A stretch of 64,000 bases of DNA, taken from positions 3,782,001-3,846,000 of the forward strand of contig CM082592.2 in the NCBI GenBank assembly GCA_040954595.2. The letters are read 5' to 3'. The notes below the pieces were generated by a model. That model searched no databases and had not been told where the DNA came from. It saw only the letters and a program-made list of their open reading frames with translations. The DNA comes from Balanoglossus misakiensis. Taxonomy: Eukaryota; Hemichordata. This document shows positions 47,631 to 57,444 of this stretch, piece by piece. Each line of letters begins with the position of its first letter. The first letter of the stretch is position 1. The translations under genes and the position numbers were made by a program.

Positions 47631-47905
47631 ATTTTACACTTTTCCCAATGGAAATCATGCAGTTTTCATTCGGTTTTTAGCTATTAATACGTATTTTCTT
47701 GAACGTTATGTATTGTACTTGTCTTGACATTTAATAAAGAATATAAGATACAATGTAATGGTTATATATGCAGAAGTATGATTATCGTTTTCAGTCAATA
47801 GCCCCCCCCCCCCTCCCCTTTTCATGGCCCCTCGCTAAGTCGCAGTTTTCCGGATGGTCCCTGGCACGATAACTGATTTGTGCTGATTGGTGAGAAAAAA
47901 GTACT

Positions 47906-48054
47906 GGAAATGTTTTGACATCTGGTTCTAAATGTATTAATAGCTGTTAATCTGACAAAGTGAAAGACAGTATCATATTAAATCTGATATTGTCTTTCAC
48001 TTTGTCAGATTAACAGCAATTAACACATTTAGAGCCAGATGTCAAAACATTTCC
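47906..48054. mobile_element. Foldback element beside the creatine kinase gene
   Basis: Arms of about 70 bp, starting GGAAATGTTTTGACATCTGG and ending with its complement, with a central TGATACTGTCTTTCACTTTG-type stem and a short loop. It ends 82 bases past the creatine kinase stop codon and is therefore probably within or just beyond that 3' untranslated region. Confidence 0.8.
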
Positions 48055-48135
48055 TTTCATTTTCCTTTGATATATTTTGTCAAAATAAAACAAAAAGATC
48101 ACACAACTTCAGAAACCCTAAATTTGTTTGAGGAG

Positions 48136-50083
48136 CTAATTGGGGATCAGCGAATCAATGGGGCATCCTTTTTCCAATTCCTTCTCCATATGGATCAAAA
48201 GATTTACACCATCAATAACACACTGCACCAGTTGTACCTGTGAAAAAAGACAAGATGATCAGTGACTGACAATTATTGTTCAGAGTTCAACAAAATTTCC
48301 AAGTCCCTGAAATGAAAGTGCACTATGATCACAAGTGTCACAATATCAACAAATCTGACCAAAGAACACTCACAGGGCCTGTACACTTAATACAGTTCTA
48401 AACAATCAGACATGTACATTCTGAAGATCTCCTTCCACAAAATGGAAAAAAGTGTCAAAAATACACTATCGAGGATTTTACTACAGTTTGAACAAATCAC
48501 CCACAGGGACATGCATATATTGCTAATATGGATGCACCTCTGATTTTCGAAGACGATCCATGTTGGAGATGTCAAAGATGCCGTCAGTTGCCATAGTGTC
48601 AATGCCACCAATACCACGCTTCTGGAGACGCAGGTTGAGCAGAATCTTCTCAAATTGAGGATGCTTACAGAAAATGGAAAAACAAGAAGTCAATCAGATA
48701 CATGTGCAAGTATTTAATTGTATCTAGTGGCATGCTTTTCAATTTATAGGATGTGACTGTTAGATTTCATTATCTTCCAACAAAAATGTTTATTGGAATT
48801 ACATGCTTCTTGTATAACAAACTTGAAATCTGCATAGCTATAGGAATGGATATCCATATGAAATGTTTGGCAAATTGGAATCACATCGACTAACCTTCGA
48901 TACATTTGGCAATTTGATGTGCACGCTAGCACGCAGGCCTGTGCCAAGATTTGATGGGCAGGACAAAATGTAGCCTAGATGCTCATTCCACATAAACTCC
49001 CAGCCCTTCTTTTGGATCAGTGATTCAACCTGATGGGAAAGTTGTGTGAAATTCAAACAAAGGTTCATAGAGCTCGTGCACCCATAGCAACTTTCCAAAA
49101 GCCTTTCCGTTGGGACAATTAAGTATACGCTATGATTTTCCAGGAGGGATTGGCAGTACTGATTTTTGCGCCAAAGACTTCTGTACATTTTGGCTTTCTT
49201 ACCTGGTTCAAACCTACACAGAAACGATCGAAGACGGCCTTCATGTTGCCACCCTTTTCCATGGAAATCACTCTTGTGTGGTCCTCCTCATTGAGCCATA
49301 TCAGGAAATTCAGTTTGTCATTGTACCTGTCATTTTTCATAAAAAGGTTGGCCAAGAAATTGGACAAAGCAGATCCAGAATTGTCAACGTACAGCCACAA
49401 AGACTGACAATCAATGCTAGATTTCATTTGATCACTTCCTGGTGAAGGCGCATGCTGTTACATTCCATGAAGCTCAACATGGATATTAACCCTTTCACCA
49501 CTATGGTTCAGTCCAAACCTGTTGTTTTCTATGGTAAGGTTGGACCTCTAAAGAGGGAACTGGGCTGAAAGGGTTAATGTACATGTATGTTTGCACCTGC
49601 CACGTGTCATAATTGCTAGAACCACAGAATCACATCTCATCTAAGCCATCTACAATATACATCCATTTACCCCAGATAGCACATGCTACACTCACCAGAT
49701 GCCGCGAGCGTCCGGCCAATCACGAGCCACACCGGCACAGCTCTGTAAAGGTGACACAGGTTGGTCAAAGAGGAAATGATCATCAATCAACTGTTGTTTA
49801 TCCTGTTCGGACATGTTGTTCAGGGGGTAGTACTGGCCCTTGAAATATCCCTTGAGGTCACCCAACGTATTGACGACTATCTGACAAAATACACAAAAAG
49901 TGTGTGACACTTCAGACAATATCAACATAGGAATTTATGATCAGTTATGTCTGCTGTCATTGCTCCTGTTTAGTCACATTGTTTAGGAGGTAGACCTTGC
50001 CCTTTAATTCTCCCAAAGCATTGACGACAAGCTGACAATTAAAACACACACATGCACACTCACCACCTCTGTTCCTTTGTCCA

Positions 50084-50149
<66 letters not shown>

Positions 50150-51028
50150 CCTGAGGAATGACATTTTTTTCTTCCTGGCTTTTTGAAACAAAATATCATG
50201 TATGTTGTATATTTTAGCATGATGTTATACATGGCTTTTTGCTTTGGATTTTACATAGTTTCAAGAATAAAATTTTAGGTACATACTCTCTCCACTTCTC
50301 GTCTCTCAGCACGAGTGCATGCAGAGGGCAGACTGAGACCACGAATTGAACGTCCAGTACGACATCTTGATGATAAAACGTACTTTTCGTCAAACACACC
50401 TCCCCTAATTTTTGTGTTGTCCAGATCGGTTGGATGTTTGTCATTTCTGCCATAGCCTGGGTGACGGTCACTGATGACAGGTTCAAACAGATCAGCAAAA
50501 ACCTGGAGAATAATAAATAACGATGAATTATTAAATATTCACACTTGAGGATATAGACATCATCTTTAATAATGATTAATTTGCATTTTAAAACTTTTAT
50601 TTTATTATTGAAAAATTAAAGCTAGGTTTGCAGTGTGACGTTTCGATTTCATAATGCTGCATCTTTGTAAGACTGACCTCATAACTTTCTTCATCCCCTG
50701 CTACCACGCCAACAGTCATGACGAATGGATGCCTGGGGTTATCAATTCCAGACTGGATGCACTGGTCAATGGTGTAGCCGTTTGGTGTGGTCTTGTCACG
50801 GAGCTTTGCATAGATGCCTGGCGTCAGACACTTAGCCATGTGATTGTTGTGCTTGGTCAGGTCTGGGTAGTCGGCTGATGGAGGGTAGAGACGATGGGCT
50901 CTCATGGCTGTTGCTGTCACAGGCTCACAGGTGCTGAAGTACACGACCGAGCAGACGCCCAGACCGACAGCACCGGCCGCCACCACTTTCTTTGTAGTGG
51001 ACGAGAAGATCCTTCCTGCAAAGGCCAT
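48136..51028 (-). CDS. CKMT: Mitochondrial creatine kinase
   Basis: Seven minus-strand coding exons: 50678-51028, 50287-50502, 49696-49880, 49203-49326, 48895-49029, 48538-48663, 48136-48237. They join without frame breaks to 412 aa, matching mitochondrial CKs. The start [14 protein letters not shown] is Ser/Lys-rich and followed by a hydrophobic stretch, as in a mitochondrial presequence. Diagnostic blocks are [30 protein letters not shown] (nucleotide binding), [27 protein letters not shown] (catalytic Glu region), [10 protein letters not shown] with the reactive Cys, and LQKRG...FDISNMDRL (mobile loop). The enzyme moves phosphate between ATP and creatine in the intermembrane space, usually as an octamer. 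Borders are GT-AG, mostly phase 0; exon 3 ends in phase 2. A start further upstream in the same frame is less likely. Confidence 0.95.
49957..50031 (-). pseudogene. Dead partial copy of creatine kinase exon 3
   Basis: In intron 2, after TTGTCAG, the frame reads [20 protein letters not shown] and stops after KQEQ. True exon 3 starts [20 protein letters not shown] after the same TTGTCAG. The copy has lost five codons in frame and ends at a TGA, so including it would truncate the kinase. It looks like a decayed tandem duplicate of exon 3, adjacent to an (AAC)n run. Confidence 0.7.
50081..50150. repeat. (AAC)n microsatellite
   Basis: Trinucleotide run in intron 2 of the creatine kinase gene, upstream of the dead exon copy. 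Confidence 0.95.
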
Positions 51029-51786
51029 CTTGGTGTTGGAAGTGGTGTGACAGAAACCGAACGTGTGATTTATCTGGTGTATGAAGTGAATTGTGGGCAT
51101 AGTAGTTATTGCCTCACATAACCAAACGGCATGTGATCGGAGTCCATCATTTGCTGATGCCAAAGGGTTTCTCATTTGTCATGAGAGAGGCGTGACTCAA
51201 ACAATTCCAAGGGCACTTGCCCCTACATGAAAAACATACATAGAAATGATCTTAAACATCTCTTTTGATTTATTTACCCACTACAAAACATCTCGTGGAC
51301 TTTTTTTTGCCAATCATGTACACCAGAAGTTTGTTATTGTTGGCAAATGCATTCAGTTTGAAAAAAATCAATACTGTACCTTTAGTAGGACAAGGCCGCT
51401 GTTTTTGACCTATCTGTCATATCAAGGATACATGGATTACTTGCATGAAGTTCTTCAGTGTACAAAATAGTGGCGACTCATAACTTTGTCAAAAATTTTT
51501 CTCTTTTGATGTAGAAGAAAGTCACTTTAGTTTTAGTAATTTTTTCACACTTGGGTTTTTAGTGAGAATATGTTATAAATGAGAAATGTATTTTATGTTA
51601 TTGGCTATTTTATAAAGTCACATATGTCACAAACATGTCCACTATACAAGGCTGCTTATGACGTAAAATGAAAAAGTTTAGATCAACACCAGCATACGCA
51701 CAACTTTCTATATTATCAATGAGGAAAAAGATTGATAACCACAAACACAAGGATACACACACCATAAACTACCCCAAAGATTCAGT
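51029..51786. other. Creatine kinase 5' flank, no further gene seen
   Basis: The promoter and any 5' untranslated exon of the creatine kinase gene should lie here or beyond. No clear TATA box or first exon can be fixed. The open frame continues upstream of the chosen ATG to about 51175, but the residues there do not look like a CK leader. Confidence 0.4.
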
Positions 51787-51792
51787 TTTATT
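51787..51792 (-). promoter_or_regulatory. Candidate poly(A) signal of the 52.6-kb gene
   Basis: AATAAA on the minus strand, about 770 bases after the stop of the partial gene at 52557. 51793-52556 is probably its 3' untranslated region. Confidence 0.4.
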
Positions 51793-52556
51793 CCAAGAAT
51801 TAGGCACGTGTACCTTATATTCATAAAAAGCAAACCAATTGTAGGACTGACTGCACCGATGGTAGATATCCAAATGATATTTAACTTACAACTTTATATG
51901 CTTTGGGAAAGCGTTGTGGTAAGGAGAAAGCAAAACAACTTCATGGTTACAACTCGGTTGTCCGAAAGGATGAAGTCTGAATAAACTTTATGTGATAGTG
52001 ATGCACAATTGTAATAGATCTTAAGGAAATCATGGCCAATAAACACTGACAAAGATGAACTGCATTCCTGGTGAACCATCTCATTAGAAACCATGTTTTA
52101 CTTGTTAAAAAAACAAGCAATAGTATTGCATGTTTCAAGAAGTCAAAGAGCACTGACACTTCTTCATATCAAACAAAATTGGCCAAAAAATCTCAGGAGT
52201 ACTCGAACCACGAAGAAGACAAAGAACACTGTTAAAAATTATAACAAAAATATGTTTTTAATGTAAAGTTACAGTTGACATACTTGTAATTAAAACAAAA
52301 ATATAACCATGAAATTCCTATACTGTTCTGTAGTTGAACCAGTATTTGTATAGGCTAAACATGTTGACTTATGGCAGGACAACTCGAAGAGATATTACAC
52401 TAATACTATTTACAGTACTTCCACTTCAGGACTTTGCTTCAAAAATTCAGTACATAAATCACTGAACACATAAGTGTACCACCAAATGTCATGACCAGAC
52501 CTGGTAAAACTGATTTTTCTCAACAAACCATGGTGTCAAAGTTCAAGGTGGAAAGG

Positions 52557-52705
52557 TTAACTGACGACCTGTTTGATACACTTTTTAACACTCTCATTGT
52601 CTGCAATGGTCAAGACTTCCTGGAGGGAATTCTCAACATGGGGATGGCAACACTTCCGTAAAATCACCAAACATTTCACAGCCCAGTCCAGAACATTCTG
52701 TTTCA
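52557..52705 (-). CDS. Last exon of a partial minus-strand gene
   Basis: After the acceptor TTGAATTTCAG a frame of 48 complete codons (plus two bases of a split codon) reads KQNVLDWAVKCLVILRKCCH and continues with a helical SLQEVLTIADNESVKK stretch to TAA at 52557. It looks like the C-terminal end of an alpha-helical, perhaps armadillo- or HEAT-like, protein. The family is not recognised. The upstream exons should lie at higher coordinates, but that DNA is entirely mobile repeats up to the end of the window, so the preceding intron is either very long or the gene is broken. Confidence 0.5.
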
Positions 52706-52820
52706 CTGAAATTCAAAAAGGAGACGATTAAAATGATATATTTAGGTTACCGGTAATGACTGAAAAGTATGGTGGCCTGTAGAAAAACAGCCCCTGGCCC
52801 TTTCAAATAATAATAATAAT

Positions 52821-54065
52821 AATTAAAGCTGCAAGCAGCGTTGGCGGGGCACAAGCGGTTCCCATGGTGACCAGCAAATGCCACGGCTGTATCTGCTGGG
52901 GATACAAAGATATGGGAAAGTAGGTCAAAGGTCACCTAAGGTCACCCTAAATTTGGGCAAAAAAATTGGACCCCATATAAGTCTAGGTCCAACAAAAACA
53001 AGACCCCTAGCTCTATTGGTTCGCCTAGAATTAGGTATGCGCATAATTAATGAGGTCTTGTGTAAGACTCCATATGTGCTCCATCTGCCCCCTAAAAGCC
53101 AGGACTCTAACTGCTGTGGATGCTGAGATATGGGAAAGTAGATCAAAGGTCATCCAAGGTCACCCAAAATTTGGGCATAAAATTTTGACCCCAGAGTGGG
53201 CCATGTCCAACTAAAACCAGACCTCTAGCCCTATTGGTTAGCCTGGAATTAGATATGCAGAAAAATGATGTTTCAGAAATAGGTCAAGGGTCATTGCCAA
53301 AATTACCAAAATATTTGTGCCATGTCCTGGCTGCATTGGTACCCATGTCCACAAAATTCATGACTGTGGTGCTTTGACAAGAGGAGGTATGTTGAATATG
53401 CATATATAATTAGTTGTTTTAAAACTGGGTCAAAGGTCATGTGAAAATTGCCCCGAAAAATTGTGACAACTTCCGGTCATATGATGACTCATATCCAAAA
53501 AAAGAATTTCCGTGCTGTCAATATTTTGGCTACAAAACGGAATTTTCATTTTTCAATGGTTTTCCGAAAATCCAACATGGCCGCCATAATGATCAACCAA
53601 TCACAGTGTGCTTCGCAAACTTGATAGACATAGGTTAGGTGACCACATATCCCAAATCCCGAGACTCGGTAACCGCTGGTTCTGGAGAAGAAGATTTTTA
53701 AAGTTTTAGGTAGTTTTTCAGAAAAACAATTGTAGCAAAAAAACTTTATGTATGACGTCATGATTTTAATGGGGTAAAATGATGGACATAAGGTAGGCTA
53801 CCTGCACACCAAATTTGAACTCGATCGGCCCAGTGGTTTTAGAGAAGGACTCATTTAACGATTTTCAGGAAATCCAATATGGCCGCCAGGTCACGTGACT
53901 AATTAAATATTCACGAGCCACTGCACGTCTACTCATTGGCCCCTATCACCCTACCAAGTTTCAGCCCCCTAGGTGCAGCGGTTTTCCAGATCTACCTGGC
54001 CGAATTTCTCGGAAGAAGAAGAAGAAGAAGAAATATAGCTGTGAACAGCAATAAGCGGGTTTCGA
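52821..54065. mobile_element. Head-hairpin element, type I, copy 1
   Basis: Starts AATTAAAGCTGCAAGCAGC followed by GTTGGCGGGGCACAAGCGG. It has DR1-bearing units, a middle part rich in CCAACATGGCCGCC-type words, and a (GAA)n end near 54010-54030. The remainder GGGTTTCGAGACAC suggests a broken 3' hairpin. No coding capacity is seen. Confidence 0.7.
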
Positions 54066-55560
54066 GACACTACTAGTCCTATTGGTTCGCCTGGAGATAG
54101 ATTTGTGCATATTTAATTACTGCATTAGTTGTTCTATCACTCCAAATGCCAAGGGTGTATGTGCTGTGGATGCTGAGATGTGGAAAAGTAGGTCAAAGGT
54201 CACGTGAGGTCACGCTTAATATGAGCAGAAAATGTTTACGCTATACTGGTCCATGTCAAACAAAAACCAGACCTGTAGCCCTACTGGTTTGCCTGGAATT
54301 AGGTATGCACATAATTAATGAGTTAGGCAGGTGTCACAGGTGACTCTAAAATTTGGCTTCTTATTTTGGTCCCATCCACCCAAACACCTAAGCTGTACCT
54401 GCTCTGGATGCCGAGATATGTGAAAGTAGGTCAAAGGTCACCCAAGGACATCCAAAGTTTTGGGAAAAAAATTGTCCCCATACTGGTCCATGTCTGACAA
54501 AAACCAGACCTGTAGCCCTATTGGTTTGCCTGGAATTAGGTATGCAAATAGTTAATGAGTTAAGCAGGTGTCACAGGTGAGCCTTAAATTTGGCTTCTTA
54601 TTTTGGTCCCATCCACCCAAACACCTAAGCTGTACCTGCTCTGGATGCTGAGGTATGCGAAAGTAGGTCAAAGGTCACCCAAGGTCACCCAAAATTTGGG
54701 GGGGAAATTTGACCCCATACTGGTCCATGTCCGACAAAAACCAGACCTGTAGCCCTATTGGTTTGCCTGGAATTAGGTATGCACATAGTTAATGAGTTAA
54801 GCAGGTGTCACAGGTGAGCCTTAAATTTGGCTTCTTATTTTGGTCCCATCCACCCAAACACCTAAGCTGTATCTGCTCTGGATGCTGAGATATGCGAAAG
54901 TAGGTCAAAGGTCACCCAAGGTCACCCAAAATTTGGGGAAAAAATTTGACCCTTAACTGGTCCATGTCCGACAAAAACCAGACCTGTAGCCCTATTGGTT
55001 TGCCTGGAATTAGGTATGCACATAGTTAATGAGTTGAGCAGGTGTCACAGGTGAGCCTTAAATTTGGCTTCTTATTTTGGTCCCATCCACCCAAACACCT
55101 GAGCTGTACCTGCTCTGGATGCTGAGATATGCGAAAGTAGGTCAAAGGTCACCCAAGGTCACCCAAAATTTGGGGAAAAAATTTGACCCCATACTGGTCC
55201 ATGTCCGACAAAAACCAGACCTGTAGCCCTATTGGTTTGCCTGGAATTAGGTATGCACATAATTAATGAGTTGAGCAGGTGTCACAGGTGAGCCTTAAAT
55301 TTGGCTTCTTATTTTGGTCCCATCCACCCAAACACCTGAGCTGTACCTGCTCTGGATGCTGAGATATGCGAAAGTAGGTCAAAGGTCACCCAAGGTCACC
55401 CAAAATTTGGGGAAAAAATTTGACCCCATACTGGTCCATGTCCGACAAAAACCAGACCTGTAGCCCTATTGGTTTGCCTGGAATTAGGTATGCACATAAT
55501 TAATGAGTTGAGCAGGTGTCACAGGTGAGCCTTAAATTTGGCTTCTTATTTTGGTCCTAT
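54066..55560. repeat. Tandem array of 237-bp units
   Basis: The word GCAGGTGTCACAGGTGA starts at 54327, 54564, 54801, 55038, 55275 and 55512, exactly 237 bases apart each time. Each complete unit contains AGGTCAAAGGTCA, a CCCACCCAAACACCT segment and a GGTATGCACATA-TTAATGAGTT segment. A more diverged unit precedes the array. The unit is the same as that found singly or in fours inside the neighbouring elements. Confidence 0.95.
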
Positions 55561-56250
55561 GCTGCAGACTATTGCACCGACCAGAATTCTACAAAACTAT
55601 GTGGCCATAGCTTAAGTATAGTGGAATAAGTATAGGTATAGATTTCATAAAAAAATTAATATAAAAAAATCGGTCGATTTTACGTATTATTTTTTCCAGT
55701 TGGAACTGATTGTCGGAAGGTAGGCTACCTGCACACAAAATTTGAAGCTGATCAGCCCAGCGGATGTTGAGATATTGGGCATAAATCTAAAATCCTAGGG
55801 GGCCATTGCTTAACCATGGAAAGAATAGGCCAATGGCTGGGTCCAATGGTCATGGAAAATATGAAAAATAATGCTTTAAAAATCATCTCCTCAAAATCGG
55901 CAAGGACTTAGACATTGAAATTTGGCATATAGGACCCTGGCCATATGGTCCACAAAGTTTCTGAACAGAATTTGGATTCTTCATTTTTTATGCAAATTAG
56001 ACCAATTTAAAAGTTTAAATCCAAGATGGCTGCCAGGTCATGTGACCTGTTGCCATAGTGACATGATCAAAAAATTACTTGCTTTGAGTTTTACCTATGA
56101 GCCAAATTTCAAGTCATTGGGTGCAACGGTCTTCGAATAGCGGCTGTTTTTAAAAGTGGGAAGAAGAATAATAATAATAATAATAATAAAAAACAACACG
56201 ATTTCAAGAGGGTTTCGAGACCCCTCTGGTCTCGAAACCCTAATAATAAT
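55561..56250. mobile_element. 3' end of a head-hairpin element
   Basis: Unique tail after the array, ending with (AAT)n, then the hairpin at 56210-56240 (GGGTTTCGAGACC, five-base loop, exact complement), then TAATAATAATAATT leading into the next head. Confidence 0.65.
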
Positions 56251-57444
56251 AATTAAAGCTGCAAGCAGCGTTGGGGGGGCACAAGCGGTTCCCATGGTGA
56301 CCAGCAAATTCCACGGCTGTATCTGCTGGGGATACCGAGACATGGGAAAGTAGGTCAAAGGTCACCTGAGGTCACCCCAAATTTGGGCAAAAAAATTGGA
56401 CCCCATACTAGTCTAGATCCAACAAAAAACCAGACCCCTAGCCCTATTGGTTCGCCTGCAATTAGGTATGCACATAATTAATGAGGTCTTGTGTAAGACT
56501 CCATTATGTGCTCAATACCCATAACAGCCAGGGCTCTAACTGCTCTGGATGCTGAGATATGGGAAAGTAGATCAAAGGTCACCCAAGGTCACCCAAAATT
56601 AGGGCATAAAATTTTGACCCCAGACTGGGCCATGTCCAACCAATACCAGACCTCTAGCCCTATTGGGTAGCATGGAATTAGATATGCAGAAATAGGTCAA
56701 AGGTCATTGCCAAAATTACCAAAATATTTGTGTCATGTCCTGGCAGCATTGGTACCCATGTCCACAAAATTCATGAATGTGGTGCTTTTACAAGAGGAGG
56801 TATGGGGAATATGCATATATAATTAGTTCTTTTAAAACTGGGTCAAAGGTCATGTGAAAATTGCCACGAAAAATTGTGACAACTTCCGGTCATATGATGA
56901 CTCATATCCAAAAAAAAGAATTTCCGTGCTGTCAACATTTTGGCTACAAAACAGAATTTTCATTTTTCAATGGTTTTCCGAAAATCCAACATGGCCGCCA
57001 TAATGATCGACCAATCACAGTGCGCTTCGCAAACTTGATAGACATAGGTTAGGTGACCACATATCCCAAATCCCGAGAATCGGTAACCGCTGGTTCTGGA
57101 GAAGAAGATTTTTAAAGTTTTAAGTATTTTTTAAGAAAAACAATTGTAGCAAAAAAACTTTATGTGTGACGTCATGATTTCAATGGGGTAAAATGATGGA
57201 CAGAAGGTAGGCTACCTGCACACCAAATTTGAACTCGATCGGCCTTGTAGTTTTTGAGAAGGACTCATTTAACGGTTTTCAGGAAATCCAATATGGCCGC
57301 CAGGTCACATGACTAATTAAATATTCACGGGCCACTGCACGTCTACTCATTGGCCCCTATCACCCTACCAAGTTTCAGCCCCCTAGGTGCTGCGGTTTTC
57401 CAGATCTACCTGGCCGAATTTCTCGGAAGAAGAAGAATAATAAT
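56251..57444. mobile_element. Head-hairpin element, type I, copy 2
   Basis: Head at 56251 (GTTGGGGGGGCACAAGCGG); the body is about the same as 52821-54030; it ends in GAAGAAGAATAATAATAATT. It has no hairpin at its own 3' end, and the next head follows directly. Confidence 0.75.

Noticed and set aside
49110-49445. Plus-strand open frames of 91-111 codons
   Set aside because: Antisense shadows of creatine kinase exon 4 and its flanks.
50597-50677. Continuation of creatine kinase exon 1 past 50678
   Set aside because: The conserved sequence stops at GDEESYE, where GAG is followed by the donor GTCAGT; the next residues do not match the family.
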